A stretch of DNA of 64,000 bases from Ficedula albicollis. Its lineage: Eukaryota; Chordata; Aves; Passeriformes; Muscicapidae. The stretch covers positions 11,809,643 through 11,873,642 of the forward strand of contig NC_021674.1 of NCBI RefSeq assembly GCF_000247815.1. Reading direction: 5' to 3'. Shown here piece after piece: positions 26,465-41,781 of the stretch (position 1 is its first letter; the number at the start of each line of letters is the position of its first letter). The position numbers and the translations under genes were made by a program. Below the pieces are notes generated by a model, which saw only the letters and a list, made by a program, of their open reading frames with translations, made no database searches and had not been told where the DNA came from.

Positions 26465-27130
26465 GCTGTGGCAGGACATTCTCCCTACGACAGAAGAGCT
26501 TGTTCCATCAGCTGGTGCAATACTTCTGGCCATTCTTGCCCCTCATTAATGGGTGAGTTAATCCAGGGCTGGATAGACATATGGTAAAGGAGTTATCTCT
26601 GACACCAGAGAAATGAGATACAATAAACAATCCCTGCTGACAAGGAACTACTTGACTTGAGAAAAAGATGTGGGGAGATAAGCTGGAATTTCTGACTTAC
26701 AGACATTTCACTTTACAAGCTATAAAAGCTGCACAAACTTTCACAGAAGCAAAAGTCTCCTACTTCCTACACATGCCCTGGAAATTTGTAGGGCTTCTCC
26801 CCAAAGTCTAGATGCAAATTTTAGGTTTACTTTTCCAGAAATTGAGGGGAAGGACTTTATGTGTACCCCATCATTAATCTGGTGGTAAAATACATTGACT
26901 CCTAATCTATACTATTTCTTCACTAGCTGTAATATGTGTATCTTTATCATGCACTGTATTTTTTATCTATTGGTAGTTCTTTTTGTTTTATCCTGTGTAG
27001 TAAGTAGTCAGTAGTCTTGTTTTAAGTCTTCTGTCTGTTAACCTTGTGTCTATTCAATAAATAATTAATTTTGTAATAGACCTAACTGGCCATTCTTAAG
27101 AATTTACGAAAGAGAGACATTTAGGGTACG
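26465..27130 (+). mobile_element. Probable LTR, plus orientation
   Basis: An LTR-like arrangement of promoter and polyadenylation signals: CTATAAAAGC near 26720 and CAATAAATAATT near 27055, some 335 bases apart, with a TGTGGCAGGACATT start candidate at about 26469 and a GAGAGACA end candidate at about 27120. No matching target-site duplication was found, so this stays provisional. Confidence 0.45.
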
Positions 27131-27224
27131 AACCACCTCAAATAGATCTACTGCCAGAAATCTGAGTCAAAGGCAAGACTTGTCTAAGCTCTTGATTCCA
27201 TTCATAACAAGGGCTTGATAAATA

Positions 27225-27511
27225 GTAAGTTTGGGGTAGTCAAGGAAAGGCATGTCAATGATTGATACGCAATGTAATGCATGGGAAGGGAAGGGTAGTA
27301 GAGCAAGGCAAGGAAAAAGTTTGGTTTATGAAGCAATGCAAGTGCCAATTACTCACACATGAAAGCTGCCAGGAAAAACAGGTCTGGCTGTCCTTGATCT
27401 CTCATGGGTTACCTCTAATCTGTTCCTGAAACCCGAGGGCTGCATGAAAGTAATCAGAATCATAGGAAGAGGAGGAAAGGCAAAACATGACCAGGAATAA
27501 AGGAGTAGAAA
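27225..27511 (+). repeat. Family A and one partial family B monomer
   Basis: 27235-27345 is AAGGCAATGCAAG-type sequence. 27366-27440 is a further copy of the family B opening (GCTGCCAGGAAAAACAGG ... CTAATCTGTTCCTGAAA). The two families are therefore interleaved in one domain. Confidence 0.65.
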
Positions 27512-28480
<969 letters not shown>

Positions 28481-30620
28481 TATGATTCATCCATTTCTTC
28501 ATGGCAATATGAAGAAGCCCTTCAGATTGTTTCTCAACATCATTCATCTTCCTAGCTGCAGTAAAAAGGAGTCTGAAGTGTCTAATGTATGTACATGCAC
28601 TGTCCCAAGAAAATAAAACTCATTATTGATGTCTTTGGGTAGTGAATTCCCTCTGGTGCTGGTAATACTGGCTAGAATACATGAAACATCAACAATTCCC
28701 ATCTGCCAAACTTCAACACCTTCCCTTCCTCCTAAAACCAAGCAAAGCAAATTCATGTGTGGGGTTTTTTGTTTGCCTTTTTTTCTTTTTTTTTTTTTTG
28801 TCTCTTGATCACTAAAATTTTAGATTCAGGGTTATTTCATAATCAGATTGAATAAACTGTAATTTTTGTCCTAATACCTCATATTGATCTCTTGGATCAG
28901 TTTCAAAACAAGAAACTTCAAGGATAATATCTGAAACTGAAGGGGAAGAACTTTGGGTTTGGGCATAATTGGGCAGGGGAAGCAGGAGAGGCATTTGGGA
29001 TTGTTTTGTTGGGGTTTCTTTATTCCCATGAGTTTATTGAATGGAGGGGTTTCCTTATGACTGAAGGCTACCAGTTTGAGTTAACTTACTTCTGCTTATA
29101 TTTGGAGCCTGGTAAGGTATGAAGTTAGCTACAGTCTGTTAGATTATTTGGCTTTGTAGTGGTGTAGTGGATTTTTTTTCTTTCCCTTGATTAATTCTTT
29201 TCATTAATTCCAAGCTGCAAAAATTTAAGAGCAATCAACTCAGACTATCATTAACTCAATTAATAGAAAGATTTTTCTGAGATATAAGCATACATATTCC
29301 CTGCTTTTTTGTCTTGTTTAACCAGAGTGCACAAGGAGTGCAGGACAGTGACAACACAGTGGTGGGTTACCATTACTCTGTTACTGTGCCATCTCCTAAC
29401 ATTGCAGCTGTGTTAAGTGCTGTGAAAAAAAAATAATAAAAAATAAATTACAGCAGCTTCAAGACTTGCTAGAGCTTGACTTTTTGCTCTTTCTGATAGC
29501 AGGTGGGAAAATATGACAGCTTCTTCACGGGAGTTTTAATGATTTCACTGCAGTGGAGAAAAATAGTTTTCAACAGTCAGTGGGGGTGTTTATTTAAAAT
29601 ATCCCAAACTGTCACTTATTCAGCCACGTAGCAAGCTTGTTGAGGATGAATTGACAGAGTTGTGAATCAAGATTTCCTGCCCACATGCTTTCCTCTCTTG
29701 TCAGCCTTGTCAAATTTCTCTTGCTGAAATCAAGGAACATTCAGTTCCTTTAAAGAAGTGATCCATTCTCTGTGAGCACAGTTCTTTTTTTCTTCTTGCC
29801 TCATAAGTATTTAAAAAGCATTAATCCTGTTTGCTACCTGACTGATAAGCACTGGGCAAAAAATCTGTCAATGCATTTTCATTACTGAAATTAGATCAGA
29901 GCTTTTAAAGCGTTGTTAGAGTTACTGGGTAGAATTTTATAATATACCCAAATGACTTTGGAACAGATTCATCATTTCCACTCTTTAGTAACACTATTAT
30001 TAATTCATACATTACACAGAGTGGAGGCAATTAAAATTTGCACTTCTTTTATGATATATTCCAATAGCAATTATTTATGTTGCAGAATCATGCATGAAAT
30101 ATGACTCCAAGACATCATATTATGGTTTGGGTTATTGTCATACTCTGAGGCAATGGAGTACAGATTCTGTCATCTTTACTTAATCCTGTAAAGAAAATGC
30201 TTAACATGAATGGAATTACAAAAGAGATCAGTATGTGGTCCATGCAATAATTTGTTTTTTCTATATTTGCTGCCATTATTGTGACGGATTTTTTTTATAA
30301 TTTTTTCCCCAATGAGCCATTCATTTTTGACAGTGAAGACTATCTAATCAGATAATCTCAGGAGAAAACTGGAATCTGTTCAACAGCAAAGTTTATTTGG
30401 GACTCTAGGAATTAGGAAATTAGGGGTTTTCAGTGACTCTGATGTCTGTAGTTAATGATACTACTTTTTAAATTTCTGTAGTGGCTATTAAGAGGTCAGT
30501 CATGTTTTAAACCCTGCTGACAAATCAGTACAATACAGCTGCTCCCACGCCTACCCAGCAGGATGAAGAGGAGAATCAGTTAAAGATAAAACTAGTGGAT
30601 TGGGGTAAGGTCAGTTTAAT
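28481..30620. other. Gene-free AT-rich stretch
   Basis: No exon or recognised transposon. It separates two blocks of the family A repeat. Short T runs occur near 28778 and 29170. Confidence 0.5.
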
Positions 30621-30629
30621 GACTGAATC

Positions 30630-30772
30630 AATTATGATAATTATTATAATAACAATAACAATAATGTTAACAACAATAATGATAACAACAGTAATAATAA
30701 TAGAAAGGAGATGAAAGAAAAGAAGAGGAAGGGGAAGGGGAGGAAGGAAGGAAGGAAGGAAGGAAGGAAGGA
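30630..30772. repeat. ATA/AAC-rich and GGAA microsatellites
   Basis: 30634-30705 is built of imperfect ATTATAATAACAATAA units and 30738-30772 is a GGAA tetranucleotide run (eight or so copies). The poly-isoleucine/valine open frame on the minus strand is a translation of the first part. Confidence 0.9.
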
Positions 30773-31149
30773 AATGTAAAGGACATGGAGGGGTCAGAAC
30801 ATCAAGGAGGGATTGCACAGTAGCTTTTGTTTGTATAGAAAAGCATATGCTTGCTTTTCTGTATCTTTTCTGTATTTATCTCTTTCTCTTTTTCATCTTC
30901 TTCTAAGTTTCTTTTCCTGGAATACTTTGAGTTACTTAACATCTAATAGATTGTAAGTCTGCAAAGTTGGATAAGTTAATGATCTATGAAGTATTTTATG
31001 TTGATTTGTTGTTGTAGTAAAATTTTTGCTAAAGTTTCAAAAATTTTCCCGTAAACTTTTGTGTTGTTTTTACCTCTTGAGAATATCTGCGTGGTATTTC
31101 TCCCATGCATCCAACTTGGAGTACAAGAACCATAACCCCTTTCAAAAGA

Positions 31150-32888
<1,739 letters not shown>

Positions 32889-32969
32889 TAAAAGGGTGGG
32901 GTTTAGCATGAAAGCGGAGTCAGAAAAGGAAAAGGTAAAAAGTACAAGGTTAGAAAAGACAAAAACCTA

Positions 32970-33930
32970 GTATTGCCCTTCCTGCCCATTCCCCATCTTG
33001 ACTTCCCTACCCCTTTTTTCTTGGCTCTGCTTCACCTTGCTTGCTCCTTCTTTGACTTGCCTTGGCTTGCCTGCCCCCAGCTTGCATTGCCTTTCCAACA
33101 TTTGTGTGTCCTTCTCTTGCCCCTCCGACCATTCCTTTGCCTTGCATTGCCTTGCATCCACCTTAAATTCCTACTTTTTTTAAACTGTCTTGCCTTGACT
33201 TGTAAGCCTTTAACTTGATTGGCCTTCCCTTGCCTTCCTGAACCTTGTATTACACACCCCAAGCCTTGCCCTGACTACCTTTCCTTTCCCTTTCATTGCC
33301 TTACTATTCATCCCCTGCCTTGCCTTGCAAACCCCTTTCTTCCCTGTCCTCGCTTTGCCTTTACTGCCCTGCCATCGATTTGCCTGGCTGATCCATCAAC
33401 TGGAATTTCCTGATTCTGCCCTGCCTTGCCTATCGCTTCTGGGCTTTCTTTTGCCTCTATTGATGCGTCTTGCCATTCCTACCCAAAACTAGCTTTCTCT
33501 TGCAACTCCTGTCCATCCCTTGCCTTGTTTATGCACGTCTTTCCTTTCATACCCACTCCTCTTCTTTAACTCCCTAGAACTCTCTTTCCAGATCTTGTCT
33601 CACTTTGTGTTCTTCTTCTTTGACTTGACTTGCCTTTCTTATTCCTCTCTTGCCTCCTCCTTACCTCCCTTGCCCCCTCCTGTCCCCCATCCCCTTCATT
33701 TCCTTCCTTTGCCTTGCCTACCCCCACCTTGTCTTGCATACCTATGCCCCACCTGACCTTTTCTATGCCTTTCTTGCCTGTCCTTGCCTTGTCTGGTCTG
33801 GGCCTCCCAGGGATCTCAGTGCTTGCCTATTTCTCAGTTGCCTTACCTTGAAAAGCCACTCCTTGACTTGCCTAACCCTCCCTTTTCTTACATTGCCTCT
33901 CATACGGGTGCCCTGCCTTGCTTGTACCAT
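32970..33930 (-). repeat. Family A tandem repeat, reverse orientation
   Basis: From 32970 the same family appears as its complement (TTGCCTTGCATTGCC, CTTGACTTCCC, CTTCTCTTGCCCCTCC). Reading the minus strand gives GGAAGTCAAGATGGGG then a GGCAATGC block and GGAATGGTCGGAGGGGCAAG, the monomer order seen in forward copies at 24.3 and 31.4 kb. Confidence 0.75.
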
Positions 33931-34629
33931 ATTTAGGCAGAAATTCAATGATCCCCTCCATTTATGAGAATCTGTGTTGCAGTTAGCTAAGAAATCTATA
34001 TTTTTGAGATTTTCAGTGTTTTTAATTTAAGCCAGTGTCTGATTTTGCCTCAGTGAATATCCTGAGAAAACTAGGTAGTAACTTGGAGCTTATACACTCC
34101 AGAAGTTTTAACAAATATAACCCAGTTGCAAAATTATTCTTTAGACAGTTGTTTAAATAAGAAATTAAATTAGTATAGTATTGTTAAAGTAGCAAAGCTC
34201 TAAGTTATTATTTAACTAGAGATGGACTAGATGTTCTAGTTGCAGTTAGATAAAATATTGGGACTCAACAGGAAAAGACTGAGCAGGCACCATAAGCAGT
34301 CAGTCTGAACATGTCATCTGGAGGGCAGCATAATGAAATTTAATGTGATGGAGAGACTTCTTCTCAAAATTGACAGAAATGGACACTAAGTGGTGGTCTT
34401 GCTTCATAATAAAGAAGCAAGAAGAAATTAGATACCTATTTTGTGATGTAGCATACTGAGAGGACATAAGGTGGGAAACAGTGGGAAGCCTTTGTGTGGC
34501 AAGGTATCTCAACCTTGGAAACCTTTGTTTCTTGGGACATTCTTGACAAATAAATAACCATTGTCCACAATTGCTGGCCAGAGTTGTTACTAAGAATGTT
34601 AAACCATTTATTTCATCCCTTTTTTTCAC
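33931..34629. other. Gene-free interval inside the reverse repeat block
   Basis: AT-rich sequence of unknown origin separating two pieces of reverse-orientation family A repeat. No exon seen. Confidence 0.5.
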
Positions 34630-34970
34630 GGACCTACCTCTCACTATACATATATACCTAGGCTTGCCATGCTTACAGCTTCTGAGCCTTCTCTTTCCTA
34701 ACATCCCATTTCCTTGCTTTGCTTTCTCCCCACTGGTCTTGCCTTGCCTTCCCTACAGTGGTGGGTTATTGCCACCTAACCTTGCCTTTCCTTGCCACAC
34801 GTGATCATCCCTTGCTGTGCAGAGCCCAGCCTTGCATTGCTTTGCAGACACCTCTGTGTATTTCCCTTGCTCTTCCTACCTCTTCATTCCATGGCCTTGT
34901 TCACCCATTTCCCACCTTCACTTCCTGATCCCTTGTTTCTTGGCCTTCTCAGTGCTTGGAAAAACAACAG
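34630..34970 (-). repeat. Family A tandem repeat, reverse orientation, second piece
   Basis: TTGCCTTGCC, CCTTGCATTGC and CTTGCTCTTCC blocks continue the reverse-orientation family. The open frame running out of it to 35220 is repeat-derived at its start and not recognisable afterwards. Confidence 0.65.
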
Positions 34971-35599
34971 CAGCATGGCACGGTTGACTTGCAGAAGAAG
35001 GAAGGGCCCCTTGCCTAATTTGAAACTTCCCGAAGTGCAGAGCCTCCCAAAGCTGAAAATGCCACTGCTCTCAAATCAACTTTTTGCATCAGGACAAAAA
35101 GATTTCACTGATATTTCCCATCCAGGTAGGTACAAGCTCTTATTTGGACAACACTCAAAAGACAGCACAAGCTCCCTGGTGCTAATAAATTCTTCCACTC
35201 CCACAGAGTCGGGCTACTAACTTGAAAAAATCTGGCAAAAAAGCTAGCTTGCAAAAGGACCAGCTTGAGCAAGCACAGCAGAGTGCCACAGTACACCTCC
35301 TCATTGCCCAGAGCGCAGTGGTTTATTGAAAACCTTGGACTTAGAAAGACTGATGCAATAACAGTTTCTCTTCTGGTGCCTTTCCCTGAGGCAGAGGTAA
35401 ATGGATGCTGGGAACTTAAAAAAACAGAAAGAGTATGATTGTATCTGTAAAGGAGGAAAAACACCCACAAGCACATTCTGCCACATGCAGTACATACTCT
35501 GAAAAAGGTAAAAGTGAATGCTGCTGGGCTTTGGTTCTCAGACCACTGCATAGACACAGCTGCTTGTGGGCTGTTTTTAAGGCTGGAAACTGAAATCTG

Positions 35600-37460
35600 C
35601 AAGCGTGAAGAATGTCACTTTCCACATGGCTTAGAAGGAAAGCACATAGCCCCAGTGTATGGTGTGTACTTGAAAGACTGGCAGGAGAAGACGCAATCAG
35701 CAAGGCTGATCTATTTTACTCTGTGCAAAATAGGCACTTTGTGAACCTGAAAAGTGCATGATGGTAGCCAGCTGACCTTTAAGGCACAGAACACCATTGG
35801 GTGTGTGCAGTTTACAAACACCATGTAAAAGCCGTGATACCACTTGACTGCAGTCCAAGTGCAAGTTAGCAACTGTACCATACAAAACCAGTGAAAGCTT
35901 CCAGGATAAAGGTTCCAGGACAGAGAACGGATTTTCCTGTGTGAGTTCTTTAGCTGGAAGTGATTTGGTTTGTCTGCAGAATCTGTTCAGCTGAATGTGG
36001 TGTGATTGCTGGTAAGAAAACTCCAGACCAGCGGTGTGTTTGGTGTGGTTCACAGGCTGCAGAAGGCCAGCTGTGAGGCTTCTGTCTTAGTGCATTCCCA
36101 TGGAGCAGCAGCTCCTGGATGTTTTCCTTCCATACAGTTTAGACTCAGCAAGAGTCTAAATGTGAGAGCTGAGTGAAAAATGTGTAGCTGAGACAGAAGG
36201 TGTGTTGCTGTGGTGTGAGTTGTATGTCGTTGAGAAGCTGCCATGACCAACCTAACAACAGCTTCTGCTCCAGCACATCTATTGGCAATGCTTTTTCATG
36301 GGAAGGAAAGTATTTAGCCTTAGTGCTTCACATGCAGATAAGAAGCTGCCTCGTGCAGGCCAAGGGTAGCAGCAACTTTCTGTCCTGGCATATTTGCTGT
36401 AGAAGCACTGCTTCAATTCACACAATTATGGAGTCAGTATCTATCTTTGGAAAGTGGTGTCCTGAAAGATTTAATTTAGCATGTGGTTTTCACTTCTCGG
36501 AGGTAGCCTTCTTGCAATTTTGACAGCACAAGCCTTTTGGCTAAGGTAAACATCTACTCTGAGTCTTGGTGTGCAGTTGATTGAGTGCCTCAGGCAGGTT
36601 ATGCCCAGTACCAGTGTTCTACGGGCACCTTTGCATGGGATCAGTCCCTGAATGTTTTGTATTTTGGAGGAGGGGATGCCATTTCTTTTCAGATGGACTT
36701 CTAGTTCCCCTCTTTGGCAAAGAAAGCAAGTTTGGATGTGCGCTTCTGGGTGTACAGGATGCAAGAAGAATGTGGCTGCTGCTTGATTGCCTGCTGAATT
36801 CAAGTTATCAACCATAAGGGGGAAAGTCAACGACAGCTACCCATGCTGGTGTGTATTCCTATCCAAGTCATCTGTGGAACCAATATCTTTTAGATCTCAA
36901 CATTTGGAAAATATCAGGCACAAGATGCTGAAGACACAAGTACACAGTGCAAAGAGTGTTTGTTTTGGCTCACATCTGTTAAGGGTAAGGCACAAGGCAG
37001 CACTAGCTTTCCTGTCTAGAGCCTTCTTTATGGGAGCAGCTGCCAGACATTTGAAAGGGATGTGGGAAAGTAAAAAATGTGACAGCACGTATATGTGAGA
37101 AGGAAGGTGCAGAGCCACAGTGAATGGTGTGCAGTTTAAAGGCTGCCAAGAAAAGAGGAGGAATTGAGGAAAGCCTTTTGTTTTGACACTTAACTTTGTG
37201 AAGTATAGCTGCTTGGGCTGTAGGTGAAGGTCAGTGTCTAGGCTGTGTGACAGAGTTCAAGCGGATGTGAGTTACATGTTGTCACAACCAGAGCATTCTC
37301 AGCTGGTGCAAGCTTTTTGCTGGACTTTTGCAGTTCTGTCCCTCAGCTCCGAATGTGGCTGCACAAATAGCTGAGAAAGAATACATATAGACCAATCCTG
37401 AGGTGTGCAGTTGAAAAGCTGAGAAAAAGTTGAAAAAGAGGAGAAGGGGCTATCCAGCAG
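35600..37460 (+). repeat. Very degenerate repeat array with TGGTGTGCAGTT motif
   Basis: The blocks at 35632-35700 and 37098-37165 align well over ~65 bases (AGAAGGAA, AGCC.CAGTG, ATGGTGTG.A.TT, AAAG.CTG.CA). Weaker versions of the GGTGTG.AGTT ... AGCTGCC core occur near 35797, 36044, 36213, 36327, 36566 and 37400. Spacing is irregular (about 110-370). This looks like an old tandem or segmental repeat rather than coding DNA. Confidence 0.45.
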
Positions 37461-40402
37461 CTCTTTCTTTCCTCATCCCAAATCATTCCCTGAAAATAAA
37501 AATTTTCTTGTTCTGAAGAAAGGTTACTTGTTTCACAAATATCTGTTACAAATACCTAGGAAGTTCTTTGTGTTCAGAGAGGGTGTCCTAGTTTCCTCCT
37601 GTCAGCCTTCCCTGGTAGCAGCCAAGAGATTGCCTGCTCTCAGTGCTAGTCACAAAAGAAACTAATGTCTTGAAAAAGAGAGTTAGGAGTAAAAATGTTT
37701 TGAGATTACTGAAGGATTTACATTCTTTTATTGCCCTCCATAGGTAAATGAATATGCTATACACAGAATATGCTATAATATACACAAAGTACACATAATA
37801 TATTTAAAGGAATCTGGAAAAGACAATGGTCTTTTGTCTTTTGACTCATTTTGCATAGCTCAGATCATTTGTTCCTGCCTTGAATTCTTGAAATTAATTA
37901 GACAATACCTCCTTCTCTCTTAATTTCAAACAATTCCTTTACCATTTTTTCTGTTTGTTTTGTTTTGTATTCCTACAATCCTATACCTGGATTGATTAGT
38001 CATCCTTTAACAATTCCTAATCCCACATGAAAAGGATTAATTAGACTGAGGCTATGCAGTACTTAGAGAACTGCTGACTAGAAAATAAATGCCAGCATTC
38101 TGCTTGAAAACTTCTGGTAGGGAAAAAGACTTCCAGAGCATGTTGCTTCCTTCCTGCTATTATCTACCTACAGAGATCTGGATTTTGCCGGAGGGAATTG
38201 TCACACTATGTTCCTCATTTACATCAGAGAAGTATATCCAGTGTATTCCACATAGCTGCCCAATGCAAGCAGGAGACAAGGAGCTGCTGTAGAACACCTG
38301 CTTCCTGGTAACAAGAGTACTATGCCAGCAAATGGCTGGTTTTAACTGCCTGAGGGAAGGCAGGCAATTCAACACCAGCACTCTGATGTACACACAGCCC
38401 ATTGTGTCCAGCCCATCATATTCAGTTTGATTCAATGGTTCAGAAATAGCGGCACTGAGAAAAAAAACAAAAACAACCTCTTAAGATTTATTGCTCAATC
38501 ACCAACCAACGGGCATGGATTACCCCAAGTGCTACACAAAAGGATGCTGAGAGAGGTCCACAGGCAGAAAGGTTTATCATAGCAAGGTCTGTAGCTAATG
38601 GCATACATTGATTCCAACAGTGAAAATTACCTTTTTGGGAGGGAAAAAATCCTGAAATAAAAGGAGGGTTGGAAACACAGAGGCCCCCAGGTTACTGTTT
38701 TCTTTCAGGCTTCTCTCCAATGCAGCAAGTGTCCCTCTTAATGCTTTTCCCCAGTGAGTTCCCTATCAGGCATTCCTTCACATAATGTCATTTGTGCTCC
38801 ATGCTGATTCATTGTTCAGCTTTGGGCATCATGTCATTTAAATGGCAACCCTTTTCAAAGAGAGCCTGTCTTACACCAATATTGGGCTTTGCAGGTGCAA
38901 GGCTGTGAAAGCAAGGCAAAAACATTGCCAGTGGTTTGGGAGAAGGTTGCAGAACTGTGAGCAAGAAACTGGATTTTGATTTGTAAATGGAAGGCTGGTG
39001 ATGCAATACTAGCTGTATTTGAAACAGTGGCTTTAAGGGATATTTCTGGAGCAAGCAGCATACAGATGGGTCAAGATGTGCTAAGCAAAGAGTTTGATCC
39101 TTAAAGTCATATTTGCAAAATAAGCTGAGATCAGTAGATGTCTCTGTATTATCCTTTGTTTTCATTGAAATGTTCCTGCATAGCAAGAATGTGAAGGAAG
39201 GGTGAAAGGACTGGAAGTCTATGTCACTGACTTTCCAATTAAAGCTCAGCACTGCAGCATGACAATGTCCCATTCTGGCCACTGAGTAAGCCTTCAGGCT
39301 AAGACATCACTTTAACATACCTCCACTCCCAGTTTAGCTTGCCATGCCCATCATATTACTGACAAAAGAGCTTAAAATGCATTGTAGTAGTTCTTTCATG
39401 CTCTTTGACTAATTAATTGCTACAACTGGCCAAATGCAGAATAACCTAATGTATTGCCAAGAAAAGCAATCACTTAACCAAGATACATATTTCCTGAAAT
39501 AAAAATTGTCTGGTGCAAATCTTTGCAACTATTAATGTGACACAAAATTCTTCCTTTCACTTACTTCATCTGTGTTAATGAAACCCATCTAATAATCTGG
39601 ACCTAGGATTGAAAATTCCAGTTATGATTTCAAGATTAAAATGCTAATTGTATTTTGCCATACACTGCAATACAGCATATAGCTAAAAAATATTGAGGAT
39701 GGATGAAGGTAAGTACTTTAAACCTAACACTCAATTTGGTTTTAAGCACAGAAATAAGCTACCAGTAACTGTCAGTTGTAAGGCAAACCATAGTGGCCTC
39801 TGAGAAGCAAACCTCCTCTTCCACTCCTCCATGAAGTGTTTCAGATATTTAGTAAAATTTTTTTTTTTGGTGCATTATCAGGGACAACCATTCTTTCAGA
39901 AATACAGCATGCTTACTCACAGAATGCTATTGTGTTTCCAAAATCCTTTTAACTCAGTTTTTTGACACATCATAAGCTTCGTAATGAAAAAGCAAGCATG
40001 GTCTCACAGTCATCACAAGTTCTGTATGACAGTGTCTTTCTCTATATATACAATTAATAGAAGGTACACTTGTACATGTTACCGAAGTTTACAGCACAAT
40101 ACCCAGGCTGTAGTATCTAAAAAAGAAAGCTTTGGGTAAAACTTATGTGACCGTAACGGAATACTATCCAAATAAAAAGGATCAAGCCTTTATTGCAACA
40201 TTTACAATGTCTGCTGTATCAGAGGTTATGCTAGGGATTTTATTGAGGTTATTTGCCTGTATAAAGGCCCAAAGATTGGATTCCTAAGCATTTGTGATAT
40301 GCTACAACCAACTGCCACAATAATGATTTAATTTTACAGCAAATTAGAATTACATAGTCAAGTATAATTATGTAGCCAGCTGGGCTTTTGTAAATTCTTT
40401 AC
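37461..40402. other. Gene-free stretch downstream of OTOR
   Basis: The final OTOR exon (a few codons plus 3' UTR) would be expected in this direction, but I could not find an acceptable acceptor followed by the expected short coding end. Otherwise AT-rich with no recognised element. Confidence 0.5.
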
Positions 40403-41781
40403 CCTTGTAGAAAGAGTCTTATTTGCTTCTTGATAGACATGTTGTTCTGACGATAAACTGCTAGGGAAATAATCAACTGTCCCCATATGGTCTTCATACA
40501 GCTTTCTATAAACCTTCAAGCAAGAAGGTGTATAATTAGACACCATAAAACAATCCTCATCTGCTTTGAGCTGGTTTATCACTTAGTCAAAAGGAGTTAC
40601 CAGTAGTGTTCTTAATCTGGTTTTACATTTCCTAGGTTCCAATCAGCTGGCACATGAAACAAACCATTGACAGAAGTTCTGATCTAGGCATACATTTTTT
40701 TGGATAAATGAATACTGGTTACAGTTTATCTGGATCTTTTTTGCAAACACAGCTAATCTTTATATTTGCTTCCCTTAAATTTAAGACTTTAAAGGCCCCT
40801 GTAATAAAAGCTTTTTCCACTACCATTTTCATAAATGGCCACAGAAATAAACTGTTGAGCCATTCTGTAAAGGTTCAGTTCATAATTACCATATAGCTAT
40901 TAAAGATAGTTCACTAAAAAAAATAAAATTAAAGCCCTTCAAGTCTCCTCAACCAGTTTAAACATTCATTTTTAAAACTAAATTGCTGCTTTAAGCTCCA
41001 CAACAGCTCAGCATTTGCATCCATTTCTTGACAGCAATGTGTGTCAAACTACTTCTAGTTTGTTCACATACACAAGAATCAACTCTTACACTTGCAGCCC
41101 AGAATTCTCCAGTCTTTTTCATTCATTAGTTTTGAGTAAACATAAATCAACTGCCCCTTCTTAATATTAATGAATATGGAATCTGAAGCATTATAATACT
41201 CTTCTACTCTGGCATGGAAATTGGTGTCTGGGAAAAAAGAAAAGCAACAAAAGAATAAGGTAGATGAACTAAAATCCATACACACTTTTACAGAAATATA
41301 AATACACATAACATTGTAGTAAAACTATTCCTACATATAAAAATCGGTTATCTTGAAACAGTTAAAAGTCTTCAAGAATTTGCTCTGTGCATTTTTCTAT
41401 TCTCCAGTAACCAAAATACCAGCTTTTGAAGCAATTTCAGCACTGAAAGTTAGAATCCCTCTCTGCACTTTTCACTTAAAAATGTCCCTTTGCAAAATGC
41501 ATTGTTTGGCAAAACTGCATGTGATGGCATCCTACATGGCCAGTTGACACGACATATATATGACAGCTCTAAACAAGAAAATTAGTTTTCCTTCACCCCC
41601 ACCATTATTTTTAAAATGCCCATATTTTGTCCTCAAAGTTAAAGCAAATTAACTTAGAGACACAGTCATCATCAGTACACAGCTTCTGGCTGGTAAGCTT
41701 CTCCATAAAAATTCCAGTTGCAAGAGGACACACTAATCTGAGACACAAAAGTAAAATCATCAAATAAACACTTTGTGCCAT
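40403..41781 (-). pseudogene. OTOR: OTOR (otoraplin) pseudogene, three exons
   Basis: Otoraplin is a small secreted SH3-like protein of the MIA family expressed in the inner ear. Exon 1 is 41658-41781 (ATG at 41781, hydrophobic signal peptide, then GIFMEKL and KLCTDDDCV with the first cysteine pair kept). Exon 2 is 41090-41227 (acceptor TTTTTTCCCAG; EYYNASD then FINIKKGQLIYVYSKL). Exon 3 is 40403-40513 (YEDHMGTVDYFPSSL, VYQEANKT; donor GTAAAG). Two breaks are visible. The exon 1 donor reads CTAAGT where GTAAGT is expected. In exon 2 two bases are missing near 41112, so the family's GEFWA stretch is found only in another frame and splicing to exon 3 would give a stop within three codons. The cysteine normally in the YNAPDCRF stretch is serine. 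The last exon was not found. It lies ~2.2 kb beyond SNRPB2 on the same strand. Confidence 0.85.

Noticed and set aside
34792..35220. 142-residue plus-strand open frame with a basic MARLTCRRRKG stretch
   Set aside because: Its first half is reverse family A repeat and the second half has no recognisable domain, splice signals or homologue I can name.
39180..39240. Candidate last OTOR exon encoding a DIDF stretch on the minus strand
   Set aside because: The only nearby acceptor leaves TGA as the first codon in the required phase, and the following residues do not match the family end. A four-residue match is expected by chance.
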